DNA from: Methylicorpusculum sp.
GTDB taxonomy: Bacteria > Pseudomonadota > Gammaproteobacteria > Methylococcales > Methylomonadaceae
Length of the DNA: 51,895 nt
NCBI RefSeq assembly: GCF_030651835.1
Contig: NZ_JAUSBX010000097.1
Span: 1-51,895 of the forward strand
Direction: 5' to 3'
Positions 1-9,087 of the stretch are shown here, piece by piece; the stretch's first letter is position 1, and the number at the start of each line of letters is the position of its first letter. The notes below the pieces were generated by a model. It did not search any database. It saw nothing but the letters and a program-made list of their open reading frames with translations, and was not told the DNA's origin. A program made the translations under genes and the position numbers.

Positions 1-71
1 TTTACCAAGCGGGTAATCAATTCCGAAAGCTCTTCTGTAAACATGACGGACGGGGCAATGGCTTCTTTCAT
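1..71 (-). CDS. N-terminal fragment of an unidentified protein, cut by the window edge
   Basis: Reading leftwards from an ATG at 71-69 gives an open frame to the window edge (MKEAIAPSVMFTEELSELIT and on). The composition looks protein-like, with acidic and leucine-rich residues, and genes on this side mostly run on this strand. Only about 23 codons are visible, so no family can be named, and no strong ribosome binding site precedes the ATG. Confidence 0.3.
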   Translation of the reverse strand, partial: MKEAIAPSVMFTEELSELITRLV

Positions 72-480
72 CTTTGTCGGCCTGAGGTATTTCGCAAAAT
101 CACCATTATGACGGGATTTTTATGCCTGCGGTATCCCTTACAAAGGTTTCGAGTTTATAGAAGCAATTCCCGGTTTGATGATAAAAAAGTGGGAGGTGTA
201 AGCTTTGCGGGGGTGTCGGCAGCAGGGATGCTGCCGTCAAGCCTCATCGTTGGTAAACTTCGAGCTATCCTATCCATGGCGCCTGGATTTAGGCAATCCC
301 TGCCCAAATGACGCGGTCGGCTAGGGAAAAAGAGTTAAAGCTGAAACATCTTCATAATCAAGCAGCGCTTTGGTCATGATTACACGAGGCATTCACCTAA
401 GCATAAAAACAAAGCGTTTCCTTGGGGATAGGCTGCATTATGCTATCGCTAATGCACCGTGTGGCCCTGCCTTTTTTGAG
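72..480. other. Intergenic stretch without a supported gene
   Basis: No convincing gene is seen. A 67-codon open frame at 108-311 on the plus strand overlaps a mobile-repeat remnant (162-246), has no ribosome binding site and has unlikely composition, so it is treated as chance. The rest shows no recognisable structure. Confidence 0.5.
162..246 (+). repeat. Truncated MITE-like element, copy A
   Basis: The left end AGCAATTCCCGGTTTGA is the terminal repeat of the family also seen near 32.1, 41.8, 47.6 and 51.8 kb. The inner part (GTCGGCAGCAGGGATGCTG) is shared with the other copies. Similarity stops near 246 and no right terminal repeat is found, so the copy is truncated. Confidence 0.6.
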
Positions 481-1002
481 TTAAGGCAGTTTGACCGGTC
501 TGGTAAAAACAAAGTCTGAATTTTTTGCGGTGGTATGGCAACTGTGGCATTCAAGGTCAAACTGAGCATTTGTTCCGTAGGGTTTTTGATCCTTTCCTAC
601 CCAGCGTGCATAGCCCCAGCCATTATTAGCCTTAAATTTTTTGCTGTCTTTAAACATAAATTCAATATGTTCTTTATCGCCAGGAACTGTGGCTGCAGGC
701 CAGAGCGGATGTTCGCTGTCCTTCCATACCAGTTTGGCCAGGATCGTGCCATCCGGCCATGGATGGGTTTGACCGTTTCGGGCCGCTTTTATCGCAACAC
801 TATTACCCAGTATCACTCTTAATGAGTTTTTATCGGTTCTATGCGAGACGCCTAAAACCGGCCAGTCCTTATAGTTTTTTGGAATCTGTAAGCCGTTAGG
901 TGCAGCCTGATGACTCGTTTGTTCGCTCGCAACCGGTTGAGCAAATGCAAACATCAGCGCAGGTATCAGCCATGGAAAAAGCCGCTTGGATTTAACAGCC
1001 AT
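481..1002 (-). CDS. Cytochrome P460-family periplasmic c-type cytochrome
   Basis: A 173-residue protein with an N-terminal signal peptide (hydrophobic stretch ending near VASE, about residue 26). A single haem-binding motif CHSCH lies at residues 152-156 near the C-terminus. The fold-type signature (aromatic NGWGYARW stretch before the haem motif) fits the cytochrome P460 domain. Family members in nitrifiers and methanotrophs oxidise hydroxylamine or handle NO, through a haem cross-linked to a lysine; which lysine would serve here cannot be decided by eye. Transcribed alone, ending before a repeat-bearing gap. Family call is good; the exact reaction is inferred. Confidence 0.8.
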   Translation of the reverse strand: MAVKSKRLFPWLIPALMFAFAQPVASEQTSHQAAPNGLQIPKNYKDWPVLGVSHRTDKNSLRVILGNSVAIKAARNGQTHPWPDGTILAKLVWKDSEHPLWPAATVPGDKEHIEFMFKDSKKFKANNGWGYARWVGKDQKPYGTNAQFDLECHSCHTTAKNSDFVFTRPVKLP

Positions 1003-1105
1003 AATGACTCCGTGTGTGAATGGTTAATTGAAATGCCGGTAGTTAAGGCTTCGGTGTTTAACTTTTAAGTACAAGCCCGAAAATCGGTAAGATGTGTCTG
1101 GCTGT

Positions 1106-1378
1106 TTAACTCACGTTGAAACCGGGAGGTATTGCTTCCCCGTTCAGTGACTCCGTTTCCACATGATCAACACGCGCAGTAATGGGCCCTTTGTAACACC
1201 ACTTGATTAATTGATCAATGGCCTCTTCGGAGCCTGATGCAACGATTTCAACACGGCCATCGGAAAGATTTTTTGCATAACCGGTAATAGCGAGTTTCTT
1301 GGCTTTCTTTTGGGTAAAAGCCCGAAAATAAACGCCTTGCACCCGTCCTGAAACCAATATCCTGACTTGTTTTAGCAT
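1106..1378 (-). CDS. acyP: Acylphosphatase
   Basis: Small enzyme that hydrolyses the carboxyl-phosphate bond of acylphosphates. Starting at the ATG at 1378 gives 90 residues with the signature GRVQGVYFR (catalytic Arg19) and GYAKNLSDGRVE (catalytic Asn37), a full-length family match. This start is preferred over the upstream in-frame one at 1396 because a GGAG motif lies about 9 bases before it. The ATG overlaps the stop codon of rlmKL, so the two are translationally coupled and probably one operon. There is no known functional link to the methyltransferase. Confidence 0.9.
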   Translation of the reverse strand: MLKQVRILVSGRVQGVYFRAFTQKKAKKLAITGYAKNLSDGRVEIVASGSEEAIDQLIKWCYKGPITARVDHVETESLNGEAIPPGFNVS

Positions 1379-3573
1379 TTCTGAATTCTCCAGCAATAAT
1401 GGATTTTTGGATTTCTGGCAAAATCTTCCGGCAGTGTTGCCGCTGATATATCTTCAATTACCAATCCCGAGAGCGCTTCTTGGTCCATTTTAAAACGTCG
1501 AAAGTTAGTAGAAAAATAGAGCACACCCGCCGGTGCCATAAGTGCTGCCGCATCTGAAATCAATTCTACATGATCGTTTTGAATATCGAATACATCCTCC
1601 ATCCGTTTTGAGTTGGAAAATGTAGGAGGATCCAGGAATATGAGATCATATTGCCGTTTTTTATAAAGCCGGTCCGCTTCAGTCTGCAACCAGGTTTTAC
1701 AGTCGGCCTGAATAATTTCGTGATTGCCTTTTATGCCATTCAAAGCCAGATTTTTCTGAGCCCAGTCAAGGTAGGTATTAGACATGTCCACTGTGGTCGT
1801 CGACTGAGCGCCGCCCATTGCCGCATGAACCGTAGCGCTCCCGGTGTAGGCAAACAGATTCAGAAAACGTTTGCCTTTAGCTTCCCGCTGAATTCTGGCG
1901 CGAATCGGCCGATGATCCAAAAATAAGCCCGTGTCCAGATAATCTTCAAAATTGACCAGGAGTTTACAACCGCCCTCTTCAATGACATGAAACCGGCCTT
2001 GATCCCCCTGCTTTTCATACTGATCCTTGTTTTGCTTTTTACGCCTGATTTTCAAGAAAACCTGATCAGCGGGAATCGAAAAGAGCTTGGGTATTTCTGC
2101 TATAACGCTGGCCAGACGCTGATCGGCTTTGTCGGGGTCTATCGTTTTTGGCGGTTCATATTCCTGAACATTGATCCAGGTTTTGTCGCCTTGATACAGG
2201 TCAACCGCGACAGCATATTCCGGCAAATCGGCATCATAAACGCGATAACACTGAATATTCTGCTGCTTTGCCCATTTCGCCAGTTTTTTCTGGTTTTTTT
2301 TGACCCGGTTGGCAAACATTTCAGCGCTGTTGTCGACTGATTCAGACGGCGTGTTTTGAGCAAGCTGAAGCAGCTTTTCTTCTCTGTTTTTGGGTTTCGG
2401 TATAAAGAACGCAGGCTCATCCACTGTGAGGCGCAACAGTGTGCATTCCAGGGCGCCATTATAAAGTGTGATAGGTTTTTGTGAGCGTATGCCCAGCCTG
2501 AAGCCAAGTTCCGAGTTGCTTATAATGAGGGCGACACGCCAGCCTTTAAATCGGCTTTTTAATATTTCGCCGAATTGACGGTAGAGTTCGGATGTCGAGT
2601 CCTCATCCCCCAAGCGCTCGCCATACGGAGGGTTGCACACCAGCAATCCCGGATTCCAGTCGGAGGCGGGTTCTGCATCTACGATGTCACGGCGTTCGAC
2701 ATGAATTTTTTGGCTCAATCCGGCGTTATCGATATGCGTCAATGCCGCATTGATACTTTGAGTGCTTTTATCAAAACCGACAATGACGGGCAGTTTTTCA
2801 ATACCGGTGTTTCTGCGTAATTCGGCTTCACTGAGCAAATTTTGCCATAATGCGGCGTCATGTTTTTTCCAGCCTAAAAAGCCATAATGCGTTCTCAGCA
2901 GACCGGGAGCATAATCAGCGGCTATCATGGCGGCTTCGACCAGCAAGGTACCTGAGCCGCACATCGGGTCTATCAGTGTTCCATTTTGTTTGGCGATGTC
3001 GGGCCATCCTGCGCGCAGTAAGATAGCTGCGGCCAGATTTTCTTTTATCGGCGCTTTGACTTGAGTATCGCGATAGCCCCTTTTATGTAGACTTTCTCCG
3101 GAAAGATCCAGGCTCAATTGCGCGTTTTCGCCATTCAGATAGACATTGATGCGTATTGTCGGTTGTTCTGTGTCTATATCGGGGCGTTTATTGAATTTGG
3201 CTCGCATCTGGTCAACGATGGCATCCTTGACTTTAAGCGCGCCAAAGTGCGTGTTGTTGATAGCTTTAGAGTTTTTGGCGCTGAATGTCACAGCCATTGA
3301 ATCGTCCGGTTTCATATGTTCGAACCAGTTGATTTTTTTTACGCCGTTATAAAGATCCTCCTGATTAAGGACAGGAAAAGTACTCAGTACCAGTAAAACC
3401 CGGTTGGCAATTCTTGACCACAGGCAGACCCGGTAAGCGGTTTCCAGTGAGCCTTCAAAGGCAACACCGGCAACGGTTAACTTGGCATCAGTAATACCTA
3501 ATTGTTTAAGTTCCTCAGCTAGAATCTGCTCCATGGCTTTGGGTGTAGTGGCAAACAATTGAAACGTATTCAT
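1372..3573 (-). CDS. rlmL: Bifunctional 23S rRNA methyltransferase RlmKL
   Basis: A 733-residue fusion that makes m2G2445 and m7G2069 in 23S rRNA. The N-terminal third carries a THUMP RNA-binding region. The first SAM-dependent domain has LIDPMCGSGTLL and the NPPYGERLG catalytic loop (about residue 310). The second has LNLFAYTGSATVHAA and LDPPTFSNSKR (about residue 650), characteristic of the RlmK half. Length matches the E. coli protein (about 700), so both domains look intact. It overlaps acyP at its 3' end; the 5' side faces the FKBP terminator. Confidence 0.95.
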   Translation of the reverse strand: MNTFQLFATTPKAMEQILAEELKQLGITDAKLTVAGVAFEGSLETAYRVCLWSRIANRVLLVLSTFPVLNQEDLYNGVKKINWFEHMKPDDSMAVTFSAKNSKAINNTHFGALKVKDAIVDQMRAKFNKRPDIDTEQPTIRINVYLNGENAQLSLDLSGESLHKRGYRDTQVKAPIKENLAAAILLRAGWPDIAKQNGTLIDPMCGSGTLLVEAAMIAADYAPGLLRTHYGFLGWKKHDAALWQNLLSEAELRRNTGIEKLPVIVGFDKSTQSINAALTHIDNAGLSQKIHVERRDIVDAEPASDWNPGLLVCNPPYGERLGDEDSTSELYRQFGEILKSRFKGWRVALIISNSELGFRLGIRSQKPITLYNGALECTLLRLTVDEPAFFIPKPKNREEKLLQLAQNTPSESVDNSAEMFANRVKKNQKKLAKWAKQQNIQCYRVYDADLPEYAVAVDLYQGDKTWINVQEYEPPKTIDPDKADQRLASVIAEIPKLFSIPADQVFLKIRRKKQNKDQYEKQGDQGRFHVIEEGGCKLLVNFEDYLDTGLFLDHRPIRARIQREAKGKRFLNLFAYTGSATVHAAMGGAQSTTTVDMSNTYLDWAQKNLALNGIKGNHEIIQADCKTWLQTEADRLYKKRQYDLIFLDPPTFSNSKRMEDVFDIQNDHVELISDAAALMAPAGVLYFSTNFRRFKMDQEALSGLVIEDISAATLPEDFARNPKIHYCWRIQKC

Positions 3574-3601
3574 ATGCTTGTGGAAGGGGCAATGGTTTGG
3601 G

Positions 3602-3649
3602 CAAAAAAAAGCTCAAGGTGAAGTTGATTGCCTTGCACCTTGAGCTTTT
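3602..3649 (-). terminator. Rho-independent terminator of the FKBP gene
   Basis: On the minus strand a 12-bp perfect stem (AAGCTCAAGGTG with CACCTTGAGCTT) and a 15-base loop are followed by a run of T residues. It lies about 20 bases after the stop of the FKBP gene and before rlmKL, so the two are separate transcription units. Confidence 0.85.
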
Positions 3650-3667
3650 CTATAAGTAGTGAACCGC

Positions 3668-4147
3668 TTATTCGACTTTAATCAGTTCGATATCAAAAAT
3701 CAAAGCGGAATTAGGACCGATTTTAGGGCCGGCTCCTCGGGTTCCGTAAGCTAATTCAGCAGGAATGTAGAAACGGTATTTTGCTCCTTCTTTCATCAGT
3801 TGAACGCCTTCAGTCCAGCCTGCAATCACTCTGTTTAGCGGGAAAGTAGCAGGAGCACCGCGGCTGTATGAACTATCAAACTCAGTGCCATCAATGGTAG
3901 TGCCTTTATAATGAACAGTGACACTGTCAGTTGCAGCGGGTGATGCGCCTGAGCCTTCAGTGACTATCTCATATTGCAAACCGCTAGTGGTTGTTTTTAT
4001 GGCGGGGTTTTTGGCATTTTCGGCTAGAAACGCGATGCCTGCCGCTTTATTTTCTTCCGGTGTGGTTGCGTTGGCTATGGAAAACACAGTAAATCCTATC
4101 AGTATGGCGGCAAAAATCGAAAAAGCGCGGGTATAAAGTTTACTCAC
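3668..4147 (-). CDS. Periplasmic FKBP-type peptidyl-prolyl isomerase
   Basis: Catalyses proline cis-trans isomerisation during folding of exported proteins. The 159-residue product begins with a signal peptide (hydrophobic core to about residue 27, ending SIANA) and then one FKBP domain: DSVTVHYKGTTIDGTEFDSS, VIAGWTEGVQLMKEGAKYRF and a C-terminal IFDIELIKVE strand. It is shorter than FkpA or Mip (over 200 residues) because the long N-terminal dimerisation helices are missing. The start is a GTG with a good AAAGGAG site 6-8 bases upstream. It has its own terminator. Confidence 0.9.
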   Translation of the reverse strand: MSKLYTRAFSIFAAILIGFTVFSIANATTPEENKAAGIAFLAENAKNPAIKTTTSGLQYEIVTEGSGASPAATDSVTVHYKGTTIDGTEFDSSYSRGAPATFPLNRVIAGWTEGVQLMKEGAKYRFYIPAELAYGTRGAGPKIGPNSALIFDIELIKVE

Positions 4148-4185
4148 GGATTCTCCTTTCTAATTGTAATGGAGCGCATAGTCTA

Positions 4186-4839
4186 TCAAAAAAACCACGA
4201 TGTGCCTTTTAAATCATTTTGACAATGTGACATTTGTTTAAGGTACATCTGAGATCGCCCCGCAACTTTATCTGCTACATTCAATAACCATTTTTTGCGT
4301 AAATAAGTTTTGCGTCTAAAACCGCCATGGCCTTCGTGATATGCCAGATAAAGCTGTTTTGCGTCCCCTAGAGGAATACTCAGTCGGGTGTGGCTGATAT
4401 GGTTATACCAACCTACAAAATCCGTTGCGTCAGCAAAATTACTGCGGCTGGCAAACAAACGGCCGGTATGTTTTTTATAATCATCCCAAGTTCCGTCCAG
4501 TACCTGCGCGTAACCATACGCGCTAGTTGGCCTGAACCAGGGAATAAAGCCTAGAAGTCGGGTTCTAGGTGGCTGTGCGTCTGCCACAAAACGAGACTCT
4601 TGATAAATGAAAGCCATTTGAACCGGAATCGGTGTGCCCCATTTTTTATGGGTTTTGCGGGTGCTTTTAAGCCAATCAGGCTTTTCAATAAAGGTTGAAC
4701 AGATATTATCGGGGTTTTTGGGCGGCGAAGATGTGCAGGCGGATAAGGCAAAAACAGATAAAAGTAGTAGACTATATTTCAACTTGATTAAAATCCATGA
4801 AGCAGGAAATTGTAGTGCGGGTGAATGGTTGTTATTCAT
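4186..4839 (-). CDS. Lipoprotein lytic transglycosylase-like protein (SLT fold)
   Basis: A 217-residue protein with an N-terminal hydrophobic segment and a lipobox LSAC (Cys at about residue 35), so probably anchored in the outer membrane. The MAFIYQESRF stretch carries the catalytic-type glutamate of soluble lytic transglycosylases, followed by SAYGYAQVLDGTWDDY and a YLAYHEGHGGF block of the family. It would cleave peptidoglycan glycan strands. Transcribed alone; the start is uncertain because no clear ribosome binding site is seen and the N-terminus before the hydrophobic segment is long. Confidence 0.8.
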   Translation of the reverse strand: MNNNHSPALQFPASWILIKLKYSLLLLSVFALSACTSSPPKNPDNICSTFIEKPDWLKSTRKTHKKWGTPIPVQMAFIYQESRFVADAQPPRTRLLGFIPWFRPTSAYGYAQVLDGTWDDYKKHTGRLFASRSNFADATDFVGWYNHISHTRLSIPLGDAKQLYLAYHEGHGGFRRKTYLRKKWLLNVADKVAGRSQMYLKQMSHCQNDLKGTSWFF

Positions 4840-5091
4840 AACGTGTAGCCAAATAATCCTCAGCTAAGACAGGCGACAAAGCCGGATAATCAACTAGAAT
4901 AATGATTCGAACTTTATATTGGGTTTAAAACTCCGGTTTCTCAGTTAGAAAACAGAGATTAAGCGGCCGAATGGGCAAGTTCAATGAGTGTAATGCTTAA
5001 GTGTCTCGTATTACCGGTTTTTAGATTGCTCTGATCGCCGTGTCTATGATGCCACCAAAATCTGACGTACCCAAGAGATGCAAGGTAATTT

Positions 5092-5721
5092 ATGTCATAC
5101 GAAAAACGTTTTTATCGAAAAAAATTAACCTCACACGGTTTTATTTATCTTGGCGGCGAAGAGTATGAGATTACGCTGAGCAATATCTCCATTACCGGTA
5201 TGCTGGCTGAACTTGCTACCAAAGAGCCGGAACACAAAGTCGCTGAATTATTTGAGATGATCAAAATGAAGCCGTTGGCTGATGTTTACCTGCATGAGAT
5301 GCGATTGGCTGGAGAAGTTGAGATTGTCAGATCAGATATTATTGACGGGCATTTGTATCTGGCTATGGAGTTTCGGACAATCGAACATGACATTGATAAT
5401 TTGTTTTACGAAAGACAAGTTTACCGGAAAAGCATGTCAGCGCCCGGGCTTATTATTTTGAATGGTGAGCGCTGCCATTTTATGACGGTTAATGTATCAG
5501 TAGACGGTTTAATGATTCGTTTGCCGCAGCACATCCTGGTTGATGAGGGTACTGTGGCTGCATTCGATTTTAAACGCCTGGATATGCTGGGTGAAGTTAA
5601 AGTGGTGTGGGTCAAGCACCAGGATGGCGAGACCTTGATGGGGCTGGAGTATATTTACCTGGAAAAAACCTTTGTTAAAGGGGTTCCGCGATTTGCCCGG
5701 CCAAGATCGAGTAACGTTTAG
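5092..5721 (+). CDS. Tandem PilZ-like domain protein
   Basis: A 209-residue cytoplasmic protein built from two similar halves. Each begins with YRKK/YRKS, runs into a short beta strand and then NISITG (about residues 31-36) or NVSVDG (about 137-142), the NxSxxG half of the PilZ cyclic-di-GMP motif. The RxxxR half is incomplete in the first copy (RFYRK), so ligand binding by that half is doubtful. Likely a cyclic-di-GMP effector; target unknown. A GCAAGG sequence precedes the ATG. It converges directly on the next gene: stop codons lie back to back with no terminator seen. Confidence 0.7.
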   Translation: MSYEKRFYRKKLTSHGFIYLGGEEYEITLSNISITGMLAELATKEPEHKVAELFEMIKMKPLADVYLHEMRLAGEVEIVRSDIIDGHLYLAMEFRTIEHDIDNLFYERQVYRKSMSAPGLIILNGERCHFMTVNVSVDGLMIRLPQHILVDEGTVAAFDFKRLDMLGEVKVVWVKHQDGETLMGLEYIYLEKTFVKGVPRFARPRSSNV

Positions 5722-6729
5722 TTAAAACCTTTGTTTATTTCTGTTGTTCCAATAATCATGCGCCAGGGCATAAGCGTCCTCCTGAGTATCTCCCTTGCCC
5801 AGCAATCTTAATGCAACAGCGGCTGTGCCTGTCACCGCTGCCTCGGCATATTCATCATTGAGTTGTCCTCGCCAAAACAAAACTAATTGCTGAGGGTCAA
5901 GATCATCCGGTTTCATATGACGGCGCTGAAATAACGCAGGCCACAGTTCATCAGATAAAACGCCTTCGTGGACGCTTTGAACCAGGCAATCGCCATCAGG
6001 ATTTCGCTCTACTTCTCCGCCTTCCCCTTTAAAAACCGACACATGCGGCTGATTGAGCAATAAAGCCGCTTCCTGATGAACCTGGCGGTAACCGGGATGA
6101 AAAATGCCCTGGATACTGTAAGCGGCATTGAAAGGGTTGAGCAGGCGGACCAGGGTATGAACCGGTGACCGTAAGCCCATAATGCGGCGCAGTTCAATGA
6201 TTTCAAAAAGCTGCGGACAAAAATGTTCCAGTGACAAATAGCTGAATTTATTTGAAAGCAGCTGTTGTTGCGCTTCCTGCATAGAGGTGGCCGCCTCAAT
6301 ACCTAAATAGCGTAAGACGTTTTGAGTATAAATTCGGCCATTTGTGTGCCCGCCTGCACCATGCATAAAAACGCTGACGCCATTTTCGGCAAGCAGCAAT
6401 GCGGATAAAAGGAACCAGGGTAAGTGCCGCCGTTTACCGGCGTAGGACGACCAGTCCAGGTCAGCGGGTGATGTGTCCTGCGGCAGAGTAAACGAATCGC
6501 GTGCTGCGTGAACAAATCCTGCGAGTTCCTCGCGCGTTTCTTCTTTAACCCGCATTAACATCAAAAAAGCGCCCAGTTGAGAAGGCAGCACTTCACCGGC
6601 CATGATCATGTGCATGGCCTGATAAGCTTCATCAAGGGTCAGTGCCCGCGTGCCTTTTTTACCTTTACCCAGAATGCGGATAAACGGTGCGAAAGGATGT
6701 TCTTCTTTGTCGAAAGCTTGCATCGGCAT
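5722..6729 (-). CDS. ybiB: Glycosyltransferase family 3 protein, TrpD2/YbiB-like
   Basis: A 335-residue homologue of anthranilate phosphoribosyltransferase. Seen: an N-terminal helical domain (FIRILGKGKKGTRALTLDEA), then VFMHGAGGHTNGRIYT in place of the TrpD glycine-rich loop, and GLRSPVHTLVRLLNPF. YbiB-type proteins lack TrpD activity and bind nucleic acid; that is family knowledge. The open frame continues upstream inside cyoE, but MPMQAF at 6729 is the sensible start, two bases after the cyoE stop, indicating translational coupling. The longer reading is an antisense-like shadow of cyoE. Confidence 0.8.
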   Translation of the reverse strand: MPMQAFDKEEHPFAPFIRILGKGKKGTRALTLDEAYQAMHMIMAGEVLPSQLGAFLMLMRVKEETREELAGFVHAARDSFTLPQDTSPADLDWSSYAGKRRHLPWFLLSALLLAENGVSVFMHGAGGHTNGRIYTQNVLRYLGIEAATSMQEAQQQLLSNKFSYLSLEHFCPQLFEIIELRRIMGLRSPVHTLVRLLNPFNAAYSIQGIFHPGYRQVHQEAALLLNQPHVSVFKGEGGEVERNPDGDCLVQSVHEGVLSDELWPALFQRRHMKPDDLDPQQLVLFWRGQLNDEYAEAAVTGTAAVALRLLGKGDTQEDAYALAHDYWNNRNKQRF

Positions 6730-6731
6730 CG

Positions 6732-7625
6732 TTAGATCGCTCTGAGCATGGGTACATAATGATCGACAAGAAGCCCGGCAAACATCAGCGTAATGTAAAC
6801 GATGGAATAAACAAACGTTCGGATCGCGGTTTTGTCGTCTTTGGTACGCATCATCAACAGTGCAAAATAGATGAAACCCAGCCCCAACGGAACGGCAAAG
6901 CCCAGATAAATAAGCCCGCTCATGCCCGTCAAATAGGGTAGTAAGGTGACAATCAGCAAAAGGATGGTATACAACAAAATCTGAAGGCGAGTGAATTCCA
7001 GGGTATGCGTAACCGGCAGCATCGGGATATTGACCAGCGCATATTTTTCTCTTTTTGCGATTGCCAGCGGCCAAAAATGGGGGGGCGTCCAAACAAAAAT
7101 GATCAAGACCAACAGCAGGGCATAAGGGTGTATCTCGTTGGTAATGGCGCACCAGCCCAATAAAGGAGGGGTCGCACCGAATGCGCCGCCGATCACTATA
7201 TTTTGCGGCGTCATTCTTTTGAGATAGCGCGTGTAGATGATCGCATAGCCGAACATGGATAAAAAGGTTAGCACCGCTGTAAGCACGTTGACCCACACCA
7301 ATAAGACGACCATTGACGCGACACCTAGAATGGCAGCAAAAATCAACACCTGATTAGGTTGTAAAAAAACTTGGGGTAATGGTCGCTGAGGGTTAAGTTT
7401 TATATCAATTTCACGGTCAATGAAATGATTGACCGCTGCAGCGGATGAGGCGGCCAAGGCAATGCCGATGATGCCCCAAAAGGCTAAATCCAGAGGTGGT
7501 AAACCGGGCACCGCCAACAACATGCCGACAATTGCAGTAAAAAGCATTTCTGCAACAACATTGGGCTTGCAAAGGACCAGATAACTTTTCCAGAGCGGTG
7601 GCTGAATTATGGTCTTGCTATTCAT
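6732..7625 (-). CDS. cyoE: Protoheme IX farnesyltransferase (haem O synthase)
   Basis: Integral membrane UbiA-superfamily prenyltransferase that adds a farnesyl group to haem b, giving haem O for terminal oxidases. The 297 residues have the first Asp-rich motif NHFIDREIDIKLNPQRPLP (about 65-83), the family block GGAFGATPPLLGWCA, a second polar loop, and about nine hydrophobic helices. Coupled to the downstream TrpD2-like gene. No oxidase subunits are nearby, so this is an isolated copy of the gene. Divergent from the M16 pair across about 100 bases. Confidence 0.93.
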   Translation of the reverse strand: MNSKTIIQPPLWKSYLVLCKPNVVAEMLFTAIVGMLLAVPGLPPLDLAFWGIIGIALAASSAAAVNHFIDREIDIKLNPQRPLPQVFLQPNQVLIFAAILGVASMVVLLVWVNVLTAVLTFLSMFGYAIIYTRYLKRMTPQNIVIGGAFGATPPLLGWCAITNEIHPYALLLVLIIFVWTPPHFWPLAIAKREKYALVNIPMLPVTHTLEFTRLQILLYTILLLIVTLLPYLTGMSGLIYLGFAVPLGLGFIYFALLMMRTKDDKTAIRTFVYSIVYITLMFAGLLVDHYVPMLRAI

Positions 7626-7725
7626 TTTTTAATCAATCTCAACGAGGTCATTTTGAAATAGAATACAGTGAACTATTGATTAATGAAATAGTCGGAAGCG
7701 CTAACATTTCTACAAAGAGGACGTT

Positions 7726-9087
7726 ATGAAATATGTAAAAATCCTGGGGCTCATGCTGGTCATAGGCGCATCATCAGTGAATGCGGAAACCAAAGTACAC
7801 GAACATCAGCTTAAAAACGGCTTAAAAATTCTGGTCAAAGAGGATCATCGCTCACCGGTAGTGGTTTCCCAAGTCTGGTACAAGGTAGGTTCCAGCTATG
7901 AACCCAACGGTATTACCGGAATATCACACATGCTTGAGCACATGATGTTCAAAGGTACCGACAAACTGCAACCCGGTGAATTTTCGCGGATCATAGCGGC
8001 CAATGGCGGTAATGAAAATGCATTTACCGGTAGAGATTACACGGCTTATTTTCAAACCATGGAAAAATCGCGCCTGCCAGTGAGTTTTGAACTGGAAGCC
8101 GATCGTATGCGCAATCTGAATTTGCTGGATGAAGAGTTGAAAAAGGAATTGCAAGTCGTCTATGAAGAACGCAGGATGCGCACGGACGATAATCCGAGGG
8201 CCAAGACGCAGGAACACTTTACCGCGATGGCCTATTCCAACAGTCCCTATAAAAATCCGATTATCGGCTGGCCGTCCGATATCGAAAATTATACGATTGA
8301 AGATTTAAAAGCCTGGTATCAGCGCTGGTATGCCCCTAACAATGCGACCTTGGTGGTTGTTGGCGATGTTGAGCCTAAAGCCGTTTTCAGTCTGGCCGAA
8401 AAATATTTTGGCGAACTCAAACCCAGTGAAATTGTAGCCATTAAGCCGCAACAGGAAGTTCCCCAATTGGGCATCAGAAGAATGGTGGTCAAAGTTCCTG
8501 CCAAGCTTCCCTATTTGGTGATGGGCTATAAAGTGCCGGTGCTAAAGACCTCCGAGCATGAATGGGAAGCTTACGCACTGGAAGTCATGGCCGGCATTTT
8601 AGACGGTGGTAGTAGCGCACGATTGGAAACCAATCTGGTCAGAGGCAAACAATTGGCTGTATCGGTGGGTGCCGGTTACGGACTGGCCTCACGATTGGAT
8701 GAGTTGTTCATGCTGGAAGGAACTCCGGTTCAAGGAAAAACCGCTAATGATTTAGAAGTTGCTTTGAAAGAAGAAATTGAAAAGCTGAAATATGAGCTGG
8801 TAAAACAAGACGAATTACAACGAATCAAAGCTCAGGTCTTGGCGAACGCAATTTACGAACGCGATTCCATGTTTTATCAAGGCATGCAAATGGGGATGCT
8901 GGAAACTGTTGGATTAGGCTGGCAAAAAGAGAAAGAGTACGTCAAGAAAGTCAGTGAGGTTACTGCAGAACAAGTGCGGGAAGTGGCTCAAAAATACTTT
9001 AAGGATGATTCGTTAAGCGTCGCTTACCTTGATCCTCAACCCATTGCCGAACAGAAAACTGAAAAAACCAATGAGGGAGCCAACTGA
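7726..9087 (+). CDS. M16 zinc metallopeptidase, catalytic partner
   Basis: A 453-residue exported protein: signal peptide ending SVNAE (about residue 21), then an M16 N-terminal domain with the inverted zinc motif HMLEH (His68, Glu71, His72) and the downstream glutamate region YEERRMRTDDNPRA that completes the site. A second M16 domain follows (about 210-420). These enzymes degrade peptides in the periplasm. It starts at ATG 7726 with AAAGAGG 6 bases upstream and overlaps the next gene by one base (TGATG), typical of two-subunit M16 proteases. Confidence 0.92.
   Translation: MKYVKILGLMLVIGASSVNAETKVHEHQLKNGLKILVKEDHRSPVVVSQVWYKVGSSYEPNGITGISHMLEHMMFKGTDKLQPGEFSRIIAANGGNENAFTGRDYTAYFQTMEKSRLPVSFELEADRMRNLNLLDEELKKELQVVYEERRMRTDDNPRAKTQEHFTAMAYSNSPYKNPIIGWPSDIENYTIEDLKAWYQRWYAPNNATLVVVGDVEPKAVFSLAEKYFGELKPSEIVAIKPQQEVPQLGIRRMVVKVPAKLPYLVMGYKVPVLKTSEHEWEAYALEVMAGILDGGSSARLETNLVRGKQLAVSVGAGYGLASRLDELFMLEGTPVQGKTANDLEVALKEEIEKLKYELVKQDELQRIKAQVLANAIYERDSMFYQGMQMGMLETVGLGWQKEKEYVKKVSEVTAEQVREVAQKYFKDDSLSVAYLDPQPIAEQKTEKTNEGAN

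Noticed and set aside
108-311. 67-codon frame on the plus strand
   Set aside because: It overlaps a MITE remnant, has no ribosome binding site and matches no known composition.
2139-2507. 122-codon frame inside rlmKL
   Set aside because: Frame shadow of a confident gene with no ribosome binding site.
6730-7296. Upstream extension of the TrpD2-like gene to 524 codons
   Set aside because: This part lies fully inside cyoE on the same strand in another frame, with odd Cys/His-rich composition; the domain starts at MPMQAF next to the cyoE stop.
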